64,000 nt of DNA. Source: Segatella copri. GTDB taxonomy: Bacteria > Bacteroidota > Bacteroidia > Bacteroidales > Bacteroidaceae. The notes beneath the pieces were generated by a model. The model was not told the DNA's origin and did not search any database. It saw nothing but the letters and a program-made list of their open reading frames with translations. A program made the position numbers and the translations under genes. Of the stretch, positions 26,743-38,044 are shown piece after piece (positions within the stretch are counted from its first letter, which is position 1; every line of letters begins with the position of its first letter). Location of the stretch: NCBI RefSeq assembly GCF_002224675.1, contig NZ_NMPZ01000010.1:62001-126000 (forward strand), in the 5' to 3' direction.

Positions 26743-27171
26743 TTAAGCGTTTTTATCGTAATCACGTCTAACAATAAACTTAGTCTTCACAGGAAGCTTC
26801 TGAGCGCAAAGACGGAGTCCCTCCTTTGCAATGTCGAAGCTTACACCCTCTACTTCGAAGAGAATACGACCTGGTGTAACAGGTGCAACCCATCCTGCTG
26901 GATCACCCTTACCTTTACCCATTCGGACATCGGCTGGCTTACGAGTGATTGGCTTATCAGGGAAAATGCGAATCCAGACCTGGCCCTGACGGTTCATGTA
27001 GCGGTTCAATGCCACACGAGCTGCCTCAATCTGACGGCTATCGATCCACTTTGACTCAAGAGTCTTGATGCCGAAAGAACCGAATGCCAATTGTGTACCT
27101 CTGTGAGCGTTGCCTTTGTTGCCACGACCATCTTGAGGTCTTCTATATTTTACTCTTTTTGGCTGTAACAT
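26743..27171 (-). CDS. rplP: 50S ribosomal protein uL16
   Basis: 142 residues. [40 protein letters not shown] and [19 protein letters not shown] are diagnostic. It helps position aminoacyl-tRNA in the A site. Standard position after rpsC. Confidence 0.98.
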   Translation of the reverse strand: MLQPKRVKYRRPQDGRGNKGNAHRGTQLAFGSFGIKTLESKWIDSRQIEAARVALNRYMNRQGQVWIRIFPDKPITRKPADVRMGKGKGDPAGWVAPVTPGRILFEVEGVSFDIAKEGLRLCAQKLPVKTKFIVRRDYDKNA

Positions 27172-27187
27172 GATAGCTTTCTAAAAT

Positions 27188-27919
27188 TTAACGGTTATTG
27201 TTTCTTTTACGATTACCACCACGGTTGTTAGAGCGGCCGTTACCACGGTTGTTGCTCTTGTTGTCCTGTGAGAAGTTTGGAGTAAGATCAGCCTTACCAT
27301 AAACCTCACCACGGCAAATCCATACCTTGATGCCAAGCAAACCTACCTTGGTAAGTGCCTCGCACTGGCAGTAGTCGATGTCTGCACGGAATGTATGGAG
27401 AGGTGTACGACCTTCCTTGTACATTTCCTTACGTGCCATTTCAGCACCGTTCAGACGACCTGTAATCTGAATCTTGATACCCTCAGCACCAGCACGCATA
27501 GTGTTAGCAACTGCCATCTTGATAGCGCGACGATAAGCAATCATGTGCTCAATCTGGCTCGCGATGTTCTTACCTACGATGGTAGCATCAAGCTCAGGCT
27601 TCTTAACCTCGAAGATGTTGATCTGAATATCTTTCTTATAAAGCTTCTTCAACTCTTCCTTCAACTTATCTACATCCTGACCACCTTTACCAATGACAAT
27701 ACCTGGACGGGCTGTGCAAATAGTAATGGTAACAAGCTTCAATGTACGTTCGATAACGATACGAGAAACACTTGCCTTAGCAAGACGCTCGTTAAGATAC
27801 TTACGGATTTTCTGATCCTCTACGAGGTTGTCACCGAAGTTCTTACCACCGAACCAATTTGAATCCCAACCACGGATTACACCAAGTCGGTTACTAATCG
27901 GATTAACTTTCTGTCCCAT
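27188..27919 (-). CDS. rpsC: 30S ribosomal protein uS3
   Basis: 243 residues. The KH domain ([20 protein letters not shown]) and the C-terminal S3 domain ([20 protein letters not shown]) are intact. The last ~28 residues form a low-complexity Asn/Arg/Gly tail ([17 protein letters not shown]), longer than in E. coli and of unknown role. The protein lines the mRNA entry channel. Confidence 0.97.
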   Translation of the reverse strand: MGQKVNPISNRLGVIRGWDSNWFGGKNFGDNLVEDQKIRKYLNERLAKASVSRIVIERTLKLVTITICTARPGIVIGKGGQDVDKLKEELKKLYKKDIQINIFEVKKPELDATIVGKNIASQIEHMIAYRRAIKMAVANTMRAGAEGIKIQITGRLNGAEMARKEMYKEGRTPLHTFRADIDYCQCEALTKVGLLGIKVWICRGEVYGKADLTPNFSQDNKSNNRGNGRSNNRGGNRKRNNNR

Positions 27920-27928
27920 TCTACTTAA

Positions 27929-28333
27929 TTATTTTTCGTCATTAGTTTTTGCATCAACAAAGAGAGTAACATGGTTAGAACGCTTACGGATTCTATAACC
28001 ACGACCCTGTGGTGCAGGTCTCATACGTTTCATTGTAACGCCTTCGTCAACGAAGACCTTACTGATATAAAGCTCACCGTCTTCAGCCTTGCGATTATTC
28101 TTTGCCTCCCAGTTAGCGATAGCTGAACGAAGTAATTTCTCAACGTCAGCAGATGCCTGCTTCTTAGAGAAGCGAAGTACTCCGAGTGCACGGTTAACCT
28201 CCATACCACGAATCATGTCTACTACATAGCGCATCTTACGTGGAGAAGAAGGAACGCCTACCAACTTAGCGAAGTACAAGTTTTTACGGGCTTCTTTCAA
28301 TTTCTCAGCCGCAATATGTTTTCTTGCTCCCAT
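27929..28333 (-). CDS. rplV: 50S ribosomal protein uL22
   Basis: 134 residues. [20 protein letters not shown] and the tunnel-lining loop [20 protein letters not shown] are intact, with no insertion or deletion of the kind seen in macrolide-resistant alleles. Confidence 0.97.
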   Translation of the reverse strand: MGARKHIAAEKLKEARKNLYFAKLVGVPSSPRKMRYVVDMIRGMEVNRALGVLRFSKKQASADVEKLLRSAIANWEAKNNRKAEDGELYISKVFVDEGVTMKRMRPAPQGRGYRIRKRSNHVTLFVDAKTNDEK

Positions 28334-28369
28334 TATTTACTTAAATTTTTAAATGGTTTAACCCTTAGC

Positions 28370-28636
28370 TTACTTTCTGTTACCAGAGTGACCGCCAAAG
28401 CGACGTGTTGGAGCGAACTCTCCAAGCTTGTGGCCAACCATATTCTCTGTAACATAAACAGGGATAAATTTATTACCGTTATGAACTGCAACAGTATGTC
28501 CTACGAAATCAGGAGATATCATTGAAGCTCTAGCCCATGTCTTAACAACATTCTTCTTGCCACTCTCGTTCATAGCGAGAATCTTCTTCTCGAGAGAAAC
28601 GTTGATGTATGGACCCTTTTTAAGTGAACGACTCAT
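28370..28636 (-). CDS. rpsS: 30S ribosomal protein uS19
   Basis: 88 residues. [19 protein letters not shown], then [20 protein letters not shown] and [20 protein letters not shown] are the family signature. It forms the 30S head with uS13. Confidence 0.98.
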   Translation of the reverse strand: MSRSLKKGPYINVSLEKKILAMNESGKKNVVKTWARASMISPDFVGHTVAVHNGNKFIPVYVTENMVGHKLGEFAPTRRFGGHSGNRK

Positions 28637-28646
28637 AATTTACTCT

Positions 28647-29474
28647 TTATTTTTTGTTAGCTCTTTCGATAATATACTTGTTAGAAAGCTTCTTAGGTGC
28701 GCGAGTCTTAAGACCCTTAGCGTACAAGCCCTTACGTGAACGTGGGTGACCACCACTCTGGCGACCTTCACCACCACCCATTGGGTGATCAACAGGGTTC
28801 ATAACAACACCACGGTTGTGTGGACGACGACCCAACCAGCGAGAGCGACCAGCCTTACCAGACTGCTCAAGTGCGTGGTCTGAGTTACCAACACTACCAA
28901 CTGTAGCCTTACAAGCACTCAAAATCTGGCGTGTTTCACCAGAAGGGAGCTTAATTACACAATAACTGCCCTCACGAGAAGTCAACTGAGCAAAATTACC
29001 AGCCGAACGAACCAACAAAGCACCCTGACCAGGACGCAACTCGATGTTGTGGATCACTGTACCTACAGGGATGTTTGCCAAAGGAAGACAGTTACCAATC
29101 TCAGGAGCAGCTTCTGCACCTGACATCAAAGTAGCGCCTACCTGAAGTCCGTTAGGAGCAATAATGTAACGTTTTTCACCATCAGCGTAGTAAAGCAACG
29201 CGATACGAGCCGAACGGTTTGGATCGTACTCGATTGTCTTAACAACTGCTGGAACACCATCTTTCTCACGTTTGAAGTCGATTAAACGATACTTCTGCTT
29301 GTGACCACCGCCAATGTAGCGAACGGTCATCTTACCGGTGTTGTTTCGACCGCCGGTAGAACGCTTACCGTAAACGAGAGACTTCTCTGGCACGGATGCA
29401 GTAATATCCTCGAACGTGCCAATAACCTTGTGTCTTTGACCCGGAGTAACCGGTTTTAATTTACGTACTGCCAT
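28647..29474 (-). CDS. rplB: 50S ribosomal protein uL2
   Basis: 275 residues. It is required for subunit association and peptidyl transfer. [40 protein letters not shown] (with the functionally important His) and [13 protein letters not shown] are conserved. Confidence 0.98.
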   Translation of the reverse strand: MAVRKLKPVTPGQRHKVIGTFEDITASVPEKSLVYGKRSTGGRNNTGKMTVRYIGGGHKQKYRLIDFKREKDGVPAVVKTIEYDPNRSARIALLYYADGEKRYIIAPNGLQVGATLMSGAEAAPEIGNCLPLANIPVGTVIHNIELRPGQGALLVRSAGNFAQLTSREGSYCVIKLPSGETRQILSACKATVGSVGNSDHALEQSGKAGRSRWLGRRPHNRGVVMNPVDHPMGGGEGRQSGGHPRSRKGLYAKGLKTRAPKKLSNKYIIERANKK

Positions 29475-29482
29475 TTTTTATT

Positions 29483-29776
29483 TTAAATATTGCTGTAAAA
29501 ATCAATTGTATCGCCCTCCTTCAGAGTAACGATTGCCTTCTTGAACGCATTCTTCTGACCCTTAACAAGACCTGCCTTAGTGTAACGAGCAGAGCGCTTG
29601 CCAGCGTAGCGAATTGTGTTCACGTCAACTACTGTAACATTATACAGACTCTCAACTTCCTTCTTAATCTCGAGCTTATTAGCCTCAGGACGAACAACGA
29701 AGCCATAGCGGTTAGGCTGCTTGTCTGTAATCTTGGTCATCTTCTCAGTAACCAATGGTTTGATAATAAATGCCAT
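29483..29776 (-). CDS. rplW: 50S ribosomal protein uL23
   Basis: 97 residues; docks trigger factor and SRP at the exit tunnel. IIKPLVTEKMTKITDKQPN and the KKEVESLYNVTVVDVNTIRY segment identify it. AAAAAGGAGATATT (AAGGAG near 29793-29788) before the ATG is a recognisable Shine-Dalgarno. Confidence 0.96.
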   Translation of the reverse strand: MAFIIKPLVTEKMTKITDKQPNRYGFVVRPEANKLEIKKEVESLYNVTVVDVNTIRYAGKRSARYTKAGLVKGQKNAFKKAIVTLKEGDTIDFYSNI

Positions 29777-29793
29777 ATTCTAATATCTCCTTT

Positions 29794-30423
29794 TTACTTT
29801 GTTAAGATCTGGTCGATAGTCTCAAGCGACTTCTCAGTAATCACTACTACATCAGCGTTCAAAACTTTGTACGAATTAACGTTAGATGCGAGGATAACCT
29901 CAGCGCGCTGTAAGTTACGTGCAGACAAATATACGTTTTTATTTGATTCTGGCAAAACGAAGAGTACCTTTTTGCCCTCGATTTTAAGATTCTTAAGAAC
30001 ACTTAAGAATTCTTTAGTCTTTGGAGCCTCAAAAGTGAAATCTTCCAACATCACGATTGCGCTCTCCTGTGCCTTATAAGACAATGCAGACTTACGAGCA
30101 AGAATCTTTACCTTCTTGTTGAGCTTGAAGCGGTAATCACGTGGCTTAGGACCAAATACGCGAGCACCACCTACGAGTACAGGTGAGTTAATATCACCAC
30201 GGCGAGCACCGCCGCCACCCTTCTGACGACCAAGCTTACGAGTAGAACCGCTCATCTCGCTTCTCTCCTTAGACTTAGCTGTACCCTGACGCTGGTTAGC
30301 GAGATACTGCTTTACGTCGAGGTAGAGAACGTGATCGTTAGGCTCAATGCCGAAGACTGCATCATTAAGAGCTACCTTGCGGCCGGTCTCCTGACCTTTG
30401 ATATCTAATACGCTAACTTCCAT
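29794..30423 (-). CDS. rplD: 50S ribosomal protein uL4
   Basis: 209 residues. It lines the exit tunnel; in E. coli it also represses the S10 operon. The extended loop ([20 protein letters not shown]) is intact. The ATG overlaps the rplC stop codon by one base. Confidence 0.97.
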   Translation of the reverse strand: MEVSVLDIKGQETGRKVALNDAVFGIEPNDHVLYLDVKQYLANQRQGTAKSKERSEMSGSTRKLGRQKGGGGARRGDINSPVLVGGARVFGPKPRDYRFKLNKKVKILARKSALSYKAQESAIVMLEDFTFEAPKTKEFLSVLKNLKIEGKKVLFVLPESNKNVYLSARNLQRAEVILASNVNSYKVLNADVVVITEKSLETIDQILTK

Positions 30424-31037
30424 TATTTCTCAATTAAAACAGTTGAACCTTTGCATCCAGCGAAAGAACCCTTAACGATAAGGAGATTCTGTTCTGGAAT
30501 TACCTTTAACACCTGAAGGTTCTGAGTTGTTACTCTATCACCTCCCATTTGGCCGCCCATGCGCATACCCTTGAATACCTTTGCAGGGTAAGAACATGCA
30601 CCAATAGATCCCGGCTTGCGAGCGCGGTCATCCTGACCATGAGTAGACTGACCTACACCACCGAATCCGTGACGCTTAACAACGCCCTGGAAGCCTTTAC
30701 CCTTTGATGTACCAATCACGTCAACGAACTTGCATCCGTTGAAGATATCAACTGTAATGGTGTCACCGAGGTTGTACTCCTCATCAAACTTGAACTCGGC
30801 CAAGTGCTTCTTAGGTGTTGTGCCTGCCTTCTTGAAGATTCCCATCATAGGCTGAGAAGTGCGATTCTCCTTAGCCTCGCCGAAACCTAACTGATAAGCC
30901 TTGTAACCATCCTTCTCTACGGTCTTAACCTGGGTTACAACACAAGGACCTACTTCGATAACAGTGCACGGAATATTCTTACCGTCGGCACTGAAAACGG
31001 ATGTCATTCCGATTTTTCTTCCAATTAATCCTGGCAT
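30423..31037 (-). CDS. rplC: 50S ribosomal protein uL3
   Basis: 204 residues. [20 protein letters not shown] and [20 protein letters not shown] (the loop reaching the peptidyl-transferase centre) are conserved, with the expected [20 protein letters not shown] segment. Confidence 0.97.
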   Translation of the reverse strand: MPGLIGRKIGMTSVFSADGKNIPCTVIEVGPCVVTQVKTVEKDGYKAYQLGFGEAKENRTSQPMMGIFKKAGTTPKKHLAEFKFDEEYNLGDTITVDIFNGCKFVDVIGTSKGKGFQGVVKRHGFGGVGQSTHGQDDRARKPGSIGACSYPAKVFKGMRMGGQMGGDRVTTQNLQVLKVIPEQNLLIVKGSFAGCKGSTVLIEK

Positions 31038-31057
31038 TTCAATTTAATTTTTAATAA

Positions 31058-31363
31058 TTAGACTTTGATTTCTACTTCTACACCACTTGGCAATTCAAGC
31101 TTCATCAAGGCATCAACGGTCTTAGCTGTTGAGCTGTAGATGTCGATGAGGCGCTTGAAATCTGAGAGCTGGAACTGCTCGCGAGACTTCTTGTTAACGA
31201 AAGTACTGCGGTTTACAGTAAAAATACGCTTGTGTGTTGGCAATGGAATAGGACCGCTAACGATAGCGCCTGTTGCCTTAACAGCCTTCACAATCTTCTC
31301 AGCTGACTTGTCAACCAACTGGTGGTCGTAAGACTTCAGCTTAATTCTGATTTTCTGACTCAT
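31058..31363 (-). CDS. rpsJ: 30S ribosomal protein uS10
   Basis: 101 residues. [20 protein letters not shown] and [20 protein letters not shown] are diagnostic. It also pairs with NusB in transcription antitermination. A 113-base gap with a strong hairpin precedes it. Confidence 0.98.
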   Translation of the reverse strand: MSQKIRIKLKSYDHQLVDKSAEKIVKAVKATGAIVSGPIPLPTHKRIFTVNRSTFVNKKSREQFQLSDFKRLIDIYSSTAKTVDALMKLELPSGVEVEIKV

Positions 31364-31414
31364 TTTTAAAATTAAGTTATTATTAATATGAATTATTTTA
31401 GTCTAATGGAAGAA

Positions 31415-31454
31415 GAGGTACGCTGCTTAAGAGTCATTCGCTAAGCAGCGCCTC
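31415..31454 (-). promoter_or_regulatory. Hairpin in the fusA-rpsJ gap (candidate S10 leader)
   Basis: GAGG-CGCTGCTTA (31454-31442) pairs with TAAGCAGCG-TA-CCTC (31429-31415 side) on the minus strand. No T run follows, so it is not a simple terminator; it could be a processing site or a ribosomal-protein binding leader. Confidence 0.4.
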
Positions 31455-31476
31455 ATCTTACCGTTATTCTTTTTAA

Positions 31477-33591
31477 TTAAAGGAGTTCTGCGTGACCCTT
31501 AACCTCCTCCAACACTGCCTTAGCGATTGCTGAAGAGAGAGGTGCGTGGTGATCATACTCCATAGAGCTTGTTGCACGACCAGAAGTGATAGTACGCAAA
31601 GCTGTTACATAACCGAACATCTCAGCCAATGGAACCATTGCCTTTACGATGCGAGCACCGCTACGGCCTTCCTCCATACCCTGAACGAGACCACGACGCT
31701 TGTTCAAGTCACCGATTACATCACCCATGTTCTCTTCTGGAGTAACAACCTCTACCTTCATGATAGGCTCCATCAAAACAGGACCTGCCTTAGGGCAAAG
31801 TACCTTGAATGCCTGATGTGCTACCAACTCGAATGACAACTGGTCAGAGTCAACTGGGTGGAAGCTACCATCGGTCAAAGTTACCTTCAAACCTGTCATT
31901 GGGAAGCCACCGAGTACACCATTTGACAAGCAGTCAGCGAAGCCCTTCTGTACTGATGGGATGAATTCCTTAGGAACGTTACCACCCTTAACCTCGTTGA
32001 TGAACTGCAAGTCGCCCTCCTTGTAATCCTCGTCCTTAGGACCGATGGTTACATCGATACAAGCGAACTTACCACGACCACCAGACTGCTTCTTGTAAGT
32101 CTCACGGCTCTGAGCTGTCTTAGTGATAGCCTCCTTATAGTTAACCTGAGGCTTACCCTGGTTACACTCAACCTTGAACTCACGCTTCAAACGGTCGATG
32201 ATGATATCCAAGTGGAGCTCACCCATACCAGAGATGATAGTCTGACCGCTCTGCTCGTCTGTACGAACTGTGAAGGTTGGGTCCTCCTCAGCCAACTTAG
32301 CAAGACCGTTATCCATCTTAGCGATGTCTGCCTGGCTCTTTGGCTCAACTGCGATAGAGATCACAGTATCAGGGAATGTCATAGACTCCAATACGATTGG
32401 GTGATCCTCATCACAGAGTGTATCACCTGTACGGATATCCTTGAAACCTACACCTGCACCGATATCACCAGCGTCGATAGACTCCATTGGAATTTCCTGC
32501 TTAGAGTTCATCTGGAACAGACGGCTGATACGCTCGCGCTTGCCAGAACGTGGGTTGTAAACGTAAGAACCAGCAACAACCTTACCTGAGTAAACACGGA
32601 AGAATACCAAGCGGCCCATGAATGGGTCGGTAGCAATCTTAAATGCGAGAGCAGATGTTGGCTCATCCTCAGATGGCTTACGATCCTCTTCCTCCTCAGT
32701 ATCAGGGTTAGTACCGATGATATTTGGAGTATCCATTGGTGAAGGCAAGAATGCACATACATAGTCGAGCAATGGCTGAACACCCTTGTTCTTGTATGAA
32801 GAACCGAGCAACATTGGGCAGCACTCCATAGCACAGCAACCCTTGCGGATAGCAGCGAGGATCTTCTCCTCTGGAATATCCTTACCATCGAGGTAAAGCT
32901 CCATAACCTCGTCATCGAAGTTAGCAGCACCCTCGAGGAGCTTATCACGCCACTCAGCAGCCTCATCAGCCAAGTCAGCAGGAATATCCTCTACATCATA
33001 CTCAGCACCCATAGTCTCATCGTGCCAGAGAATAGCCTTCATCTTGATCAGGTCAACTACACCCTTGAAGTTCTCCTCAGCACCAATAGGAATCTGAATA
33101 GCAATAGGATTAGCACCCAAGATATCCTTCATCTGCTGTACTGTCTCAAAGAAGTTAGCACCAGAACGGTCCATCTTGTTTACATAACCGATACGAGGTA
33201 CATTGTACTTGTCAGCCTGGCGCCATACTGTCTCTGACTGTGGCTGTACACCGTCAGCTGCAGAATATGTAGCAACAGCACCATCGAGTACACGGAGTGA
33301 ACGCTCAACCTCTGCAGTGAAGTCAACGTGTCCCGGAGTATCGATCAAGTTGATCTTATAAGACTTACCGAGATAGTTCCAGTTACAAGTTGTAGCTGCA
33401 GAAGTGATAGTAATACCACGCTCCTGCTCCTGGGCCATCCAGTCCATTGTAGCAGCACCATCGTGTACCTCACCGATCTTATGAGTCTTACCTGTGTAGA
33501 ACAAGATACGCTCAGATGTTGTTGTCTTACCGGCATCGATGTGCGCCATGATACCGATGTTACGTGTCAAATGTAAATCGCGATTTGCCAT
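31477..33591 (-). CDS. fusA: Translation elongation factor G
   Basis: 704 residues; the GTPase that drives translocation. G1 [16 protein letters not shown]3 [13 protein letters not shown] and G4 NKMDRSGAN are intact. Domain IV ([15 protein letters not shown]) and the C-terminal [20 protein letters not shown] match canonical EF-G. It is the str-operon copy between rpsG and rpsJ. Confidence 0.98.
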   Translation of the reverse strand: MANRDLHLTRNIGIMAHIDAGKTTTSERILFYTGKTHKIGEVHDGAATMDWMAQEQERGITITSAATTCNWNYLGKSYKINLIDTPGHVDFTAEVERSLRVLDGAVATYSAADGVQPQSETVWRQADKYNVPRIGYVNKMDRSGANFFETVQQMKDILGANPIAIQIPIGAEENFKGVVDLIKMKAILWHDETMGAEYDVEDIPADLADEAAEWRDKLLEGAANFDDEVMELYLDGKDIPEEKILAAIRKGCCAMECCPMLLGSSYKNKGVQPLLDYVCAFLPSPMDTPNIIGTNPDTEEEEDRKPSEDEPTSALAFKIATDPFMGRLVFFRVYSGKVVAGSYVYNPRSGKRERISRLFQMNSKQEIPMESIDAGDIGAGVGFKDIRTGDTLCDEDHPIVLESMTFPDTVISIAVEPKSQADIAKMDNGLAKLAEEDPTFTVRTDEQSGQTIISGMGELHLDIIIDRLKREFKVECNQGKPQVNYKEAITKTAQSRETYKKQSGGRGKFACIDVTIGPKDEDYKEGDLQFINEVKGGNVPKEFIPSVQKGFADCLSNGVLGGFPMTGLKVTLTDGSFHPVDSDQLSFELVAHQAFKVLCPKAGPVLMEPIMKVEVVTPEENMGDVIGDLNKRRGLVQGMEEGRSGARIVKAMVPLAEMFGYVTALRTITSGRATSSMEYDHHAPLSSAIAKAVLEEVKGHAELL

Positions 33592-33620
33592 TTTCTTTTA
33601 AACCTATTTTATAAATTAAA

Positions 33621-34097
33621 TTAGAATCTGAAGTGAGCAAATGCACGGTTAGCCTCAGCCATACGATGCATATCCTCCTTGCGCTTGAATGCGCCACCCT
33701 GGTTGTTATAAGCATCCATAATCTCTGCAGCGAGCTTATCTGCCATAGTCTTACCACCACGCTTGCGAGCGAAGATAATAAGATTCTTCATAGAGATACT
33801 CTCCTTGCGATCAGGACGAATTTCTGTAGGAACCTGGAAGGTTGCACCACCAATACGGCGGCTCTTAACCTCAACCTGTGGAGTAATATTGTCGAGAGCC
33901 TGCTTCCAAATCTCAAGTGCAGACTTCTCCTCGTTAGCCATCTTAGCCTTTACGGTATCGAGTGCATTGTAGAAAATCTCATAAGATGTATTCTTCTTTC
34001 CATCATACATCAAATGATTTACGAATTTAGAGACCTTCTGGTCATTGAAGACTGGATCTGGGAGGATCACTCTCTTCTTTGGTTTTGCTTTTCTCAT
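33621..34097 (-). CDS. rpsG: 30S ribosomal protein uS7
   Basis: 158 residues. [20 protein letters not shown] and the [19 protein letters not shown] region, then [20 protein letters not shown] are typical. It nucleates the 30S head; in E. coli it represses the str operon. Confidence 0.97.
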   Translation of the reverse strand: MRKAKPKKRVILPDPVFNDQKVSKFVNHLMYDGKKNTSYEIFYNALDTVKAKMANEEKSALEIWKQALDNITPQVEVKSRRIGGATFQVPTEIRPDRKESISMKNLIIFARKRGGKTMADKLAAEIMDAYNNQGGAFKRKEDMHRMAEANRAFAHFRF

Positions 34098-34283
34098 TTT
34101 TTAATCGAAAAAATTTAAATTCTGCATGGGGCTGTATATCGTTCTTCAACACTCGCACCCGAGTATTTACTCAACCTGTTACTTCTCCAGCAAAACGTTT
34201 AATAAAATAATCTTTTTACCTAAACTCTCGACCTTCTCCGACCGTGAGTTTTCGGATTTCTTTTAATTTTGTCCGGATTAGAA

Positions 34284-34664
34284 TTACTTCTTTGCCTTTG
34301 GACGCTTAGCACCGTACTTAGAACGACGCTGTGTGCGGTTTGCAACACCTGCGGTATCAAGAGTACCACGAACGATGTGATAACGTACACCTGGGAGGTC
34401 CTTAACACGACCACCGCGAACCAACACGATTGAGTGCTCCTGCAAGTTGTGACCCTCTCCTGGGATGTAAGAGTTAACCTCCTTAGAGTTTGTCAAACGA
34501 ACACGGGCAACCTTACGCATTGCCGAATTAGGCTTCTTTGGAGTTGTTGTGTAAACACGAACACAAACACCACGACGCTGAGGACATGAATCCAAAGCTG
34601 GTGACTTGCTCTTGTCTACCAATACTCGTCTGCCTTTTCTTACTAACTGTGAAATAGTAGGCAT
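34284..34664 (-). CDS. rpsL: 30S ribosomal protein uS12
   Basis: 126 residues. [18 protein letters not shown] and [19 protein letters not shown] keep Lys at the positions equivalent to E. coli Lys43 and Lys88, so no streptomycin-resistance substitution is seen there. First gene of the cluster. The 186-base gap to rpsG contains no gene; CGGAC/GTCCG-like complementary segments suggest a leader but are not conclusive. Confidence 0.98.
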   Translation of the reverse strand: MPTISQLVRKGRRVLVDKSKSPALDSCPQRRGVCVRVYTTTPKKPNSAMRKVARVRLTNSKEVNSYIPGEGHNLQEHSIVLVRGGRVKDLPGVRYHIVRGTLDTAGVANRTQRRSKYGAKRPKAKK

Positions 34665-34748
34665 AATTTTACTTTTTAATTTATTATTTTATTTTTATTA
34701 TTGTCTTATTTCCGTATAAGCCACCACCTTATGGGGCTTTTCGGGGTG

Positions 34749-34756
34749 CAAAGTTA
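34749..34756 (-). promoter_or_regulatory. -7 element of the str/S10/spc/alpha cluster
   Basis: TAACTTTG on the minus strand about 85 bases above rpsL; the -33 element is not obvious at the usual distance. Confidence 0.55.
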
Positions 34757-34905
34757 CGACTTTTTCGGCAAACTACCTAAATATTAAGGAGACTTTTAAA
34801 AAACGAGGGCTAGTTTTAACTTTATATAACTATTAAAAACAAATATTATAAAGAAAAAGCGGCTTTTAGCAGGAAATTTAGTCTTAGTATGTATGTGGTT
34901 ATGCA

Positions 34906-35232
34906 TTAAGCCTCACCTTTTGGTGTGCCAAATGGAGCGATAGTACGCTCTGGCTCGTCTGCCAACTTAATCTTACCGAAAGCCTGCTCGTAGTTATAAA
35001 CATTGCTCTGCAATGCCTGGAGCAAACGCTTGGCATGCTCAGGTGCCATGATGACACGGCTCTTGATCTGAGGTGCTGGCATTCCTGGAAGTGCACATGC
35101 AAAATCCAAGATGAAGTCTGAACTAGAATGAGTAATCAGTGCCAAGTTAGAGTATGTACCCTCTGCTACTTCTGGGCTGATGCCCATCTGGAACTGATTC
35201 TGCTGCTGTTGATTATTCTTATTTTCTTCCAT
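34906..35232 (-). CDS. DUF3467 domain protein
   Basis: 108 residues. A Gln/Asn-rich N-terminus precedes the DUF3467 core (YSNLALITHSSSDFILDFAC, then SRVIMAPEHAKRLLQALQSN). The family is small, cytosolic, of unknown function and common in Bacteroidetes. From memory it is often found between rpoC and rpsL; here an ECF module separates it from rpoC. It has its own -7 element (TAAATTTG, 35281-35274). Confidence 0.85.
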   Translation of the reverse strand: MEENKNNQQQQNQFQMGISPEVAEGTYSNLALITHSSSDFILDFACALPGMPAPQIKSRVIMAPEHAKRLLQALQSNVYNYEQAFGKIKLADEPERTIAPFGTPKGEA

Positions 35233-35273
35233 AATTTTATTAAGTTAATAGGATTAAACTTTAAATGATAGTG

Positions 35274-35281
35274 CAAATTTA
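35274..35281 (-). promoter_or_regulatory. -7 element of the DUF3467 gene
   Basis: TAAATTTG on the minus strand 42 bases above the ATG; a clear -33 element is missing. Confidence 0.5.
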
Positions 35282-35328
35282 CACATAATATCTGAAAAAA
35301 AAGAATAATTTGCCAATTATTTTGTGTT

Positions 35329-35391
35329 AAAAGTCCTTTCACACTAAAATGCTTCTAATACAAAGACATAAGCTTAGTGTGAAAGGACTTT
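35329..35391. repeat. Perfect 18-bp inverted repeat
   Basis: AAAAGTCCTTTCACACTA (35329-35346) is exactly inverted at 35374-35391, with a 27-base loop. It lies between the barrel gene and the DUF3467 gene. It may be the terminator of the barrel gene, but there is no clean T run on the minus strand. Confidence 0.75.
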
Positions 35392-35429
35392 TGAAATACA
35401 ATTTCTTTTTTATCTGAAGAACCGGGCTA

Positions 35430-37976
35430 TCAGAAACGGCTCTTTTCTGCATTACCAGCACCAGAACCCTTATACTTTCTATGACCAGAATTGAATTTAT
35501 AGACCACCCTGACACCAATTTCACGGGCACTATTATAACTATCCTTCGTCAAGGTTGCATGGTCGCCATACATGGTCCATTGGTCTTTCTGACTTCTGAA
35601 GATATCATCAGCATAGAAATTAACAGTCAAGGCTTCATCAAAGAATGTCTTAACCATTCGCATAGAGGCAAAATAACCAGAGCGATACCGGCGGAAGGCA
35701 TTATAGGATGTCGTATTGGCATGAAGGGTCACCCATGAAGTCCAAGTAGAACTCACCTTAAACTTGTTGTTCCATGTAATACCCAAGGCAGGCTTCGACA
35801 AGCCACGAGGAGCACCATATTTTTCCGCATCAAAAAAAGGCTTCTGAAAGAAGACTTGCCATGTAGGCTGATACCAATCGAACTTGGGAGCAGCTATGAC
35901 ATACGCAGTCATAGTCTGCTTGCTGGAAAAGTTCATATTCCTCAAGAAGGCTATATCCTGATGTTTATAAAGGGTAGCATACCAGATGATGGGATTATCC
36001 TCATAAAGATATTCCACACCAAACGAAATCCAGTTGCACATCACATCCAATGATACATCATGAGCAATGGTAGGACGAAGATAAGGATCGCCACCTTCAT
36101 ACATATAGCGATTATCATACTGCACCTCATTGCGCAAGGAACTATAAGAAGGACGCTTAGTCTTGCAGGTATATGCCAGAGATGCAGCCCATGGTTCCTT
36201 ATTCCATGACAGGGTCAGGTTGGGAAACCAATTGCTATAATTCCTGCTAGGCTCTTCTTCATACTTTCCGAAAGAATAATACTTGGCAGACACATACTCG
36301 TATCTCAATCCTGCATCCATTGAAAACGAGCCTAAAGGATATGAAAAGGCAAGAAATCCCGCCAAATTATCTTCCTTCATATCGGTGGAAGCATCTGCCA
36401 CAATGCCTTCAGCATTGCTATACTCTCCGCTACTGTGGGTATGGCTCACTTCGCTTCCCAACTCCAACTGACCCTTGGCTATGGGATAAGAAAGAACCAA
36501 TTTGCCTGCAAGCAACTGATTATGGCGGCGACTCGCAGTATGGATTTCCCGACTTTCCAATACGGTAGCCTCTTCTGTTTCCAACATATCCCGCCCAGTT
36601 TTTTGCCAGAGATAGGTTCCATTAAAATCTACTCCCAGTTTATTGACCTTTCCCACATAGTAAGCATTCAACTCATGGGTAGGTCCACCTATATCATCGG
36701 CCAATACTTTCTGTTTGATGATATCCACAGGTTGTCCCTCATTAAATATTTCCTGCTGTCCATCAGCATGCCCTTTCGCATAGGGTTCGCATTCTAAATC
36801 ATAAGAAGCACCGATAGAGTTTTCATCATTGAGGTCATAATTGAAACCAAAGTTTACTTCTCCCATTGTATTGCGATAGGATAAGGGATCATACTGGTTT
36901 ACGGTAACATTCTTCGTTCCTTCAATATGCTGAATTAGCGAAGTAGCCTCCTTATGCCCTCTTGTATATCCCAAAAGAGACCCAAACAAGTTGAGTTTTT
37001 CACTCTGATAATTGAGACTAAGCTGTTCTGACCCTCCCAGATATCCATTATACCATACCATGGAATTCAAGGATTCACTCACCCCTTCGCCCTGCTTCTT
37101 GACGGTTCGGATACGTATGACAGAGCTAACCGTGGCATCATATCTGGCACCAGGCGAAGTAATGATTTCCACATTCTTGATGGCATCAGACTTCAGGCGC
37201 TGCAATTCCCTGGAATCTCTCACCTGCTTATTGTTGATATATATAATAGGTGTACCCTTGCCATAAACGCTGATGACATCGGTACTACTTACATTGATGC
37301 GAGGTAATTGTCGGAGTACATCAACGGCATCTCCTACTTTTGACAAATCAGAATGCTGTATGTCTATGAGCATTCCTTCACGTCCCATCTTGAAAGAAGG
37401 CAATTTCGCCTTCACCGTAACACCATTGATATGCATCGTACTCTCCTTCAACACAACATTTCCGACTTTTCCCACATTATATATATTATATAAGGTGTGA
37501 TAACCCACGCAACTTACTTTGGCGAGAACCTTCTTCATGCCACAAGGTATCACGAAATTGCCGCTGGCATTGGTCACACCACCTGTGAGAAAGGAAGAAT
37601 CCCTGGGATTGAGCAAAGCCACATTGGCAAACTCCACTGGTCGATGACGTTCATCAATCACCCGTCCCATCAATTTAGTAGGTTCCTTTTGGGTGCATTC
37701 CACGAATATCAAGCTATCCTCTATCGTAGCCTTCATCGGATAAAATCCAAAGACCCGCCCCAAAGCTTCCTGCAAATCGAGATTACGGAAAGAGGTAGTG
37801 ACGGTGAAATCTTCCAGTTCATTATAGATAAAACTGATTTTATATCGACGGGTAGCCTTGTCTAAATCCTTCAGAACTTCAGACATGGAACGGTTGTTAT
37901 AGCTTCGAGAGATGCGCTGTCCAAACGATGCCTGTACCAACAGACACATCAGGAAAGCGAACATATATTTCTTCAT
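35430..37976 (-). CDS. Outer-membrane beta-barrel receptor with N-terminal STN domain (OMP_b-brl_3 type)
   Basis: 848 residues from the ATG at 37976, chosen because MKKYMFAFLMCLLVQASFG is a signal peptide; the frame extends to 38000. Residues ~20-100 form an STN (secretin/TonB short N-terminus) signalling domain; ~105-190 a carboxypeptidase-regulatory-like domain (MGRVIDERHRPVEFANVALL); ~200-290 a TonB-plug-like domain (VLRQLPRINVSSTDVISVYG); the rest is a beta-barrel. The ligand is unknown, and no SusD-like lipoprotein is adjacent. With the next two genes it forms a trans-envelope signalling cassette. Confidence 0.85.
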   Translation of the reverse strand: MKKYMFAFLMCLLVQASFGQRISRSYNNRSMSEVLKDLDKATRRYKISFIYNELEDFTVTTSFRNLDLQEALGRVFGFYPMKATIEDSLIFVECTQKEPTKLMGRVIDERHRPVEFANVALLNPRDSSFLTGGVTNASGNFVIPCGMKKVLAKVSCVGYHTLYNIYNVGKVGNVVLKESTMHINGVTVKAKLPSFKMGREGMLIDIQHSDLSKVGDAVDVLRQLPRINVSSTDVISVYGKGTPIIYINNKQVRDSRELQRLKSDAIKNVEIITSPGARYDATVSSVIRIRTVKKQGEGVSESLNSMVWYNGYLGGSEQLSLNYQSEKLNLFGSLLGYTRGHKEATSLIQHIEGTKNVTVNQYDPLSYRNTMGEVNFGFNYDLNDENSIGASYDLECEPYAKGHADGQQEIFNEGQPVDIIKQKVLADDIGGPTHELNAYYVGKVNKLGVDFNGTYLWQKTGRDMLETEEATVLESREIHTASRRHNQLLAGKLVLSYPIAKGQLELGSEVSHTHSSGEYSNAEGIVADASTDMKEDNLAGFLAFSYPLGSFSMDAGLRYEYVSAKYYSFGKYEEEPSRNYSNWFPNLTLSWNKEPWAASLAYTCKTKRPSYSSLRNEVQYDNRYMYEGGDPYLRPTIAHDVSLDVMCNWISFGVEYLYEDNPIIWYATLYKHQDIAFLRNMNFSSKQTMTAYVIAAPKFDWYQPTWQVFFQKPFFDAEKYGAPRGLSKPALGITWNNKFKVSSTWTSWVTLHANTTSYNAFRRYRSGYFASMRMVKTFFDEALTVNFYADDIFRSQKDQWTMYGDHATLTKDSYNSAREIGVRVVYKFNSGHRKYKGSGAGNAEKSRF

Positions 37977-38044
37977 ATTTTTTATATTGATTTGATACAT
38001 ATTACAAATAAGCCAACTTGCAAACAGACCTGTCAGCGACAGGA

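Noticed and set aside
31477-33591. The GTP-independent EF-G2 of Bacteroides
   Set aside because: All G-domain motifs are intact and the gene lies in the str operon, so this is canonical EF-G.
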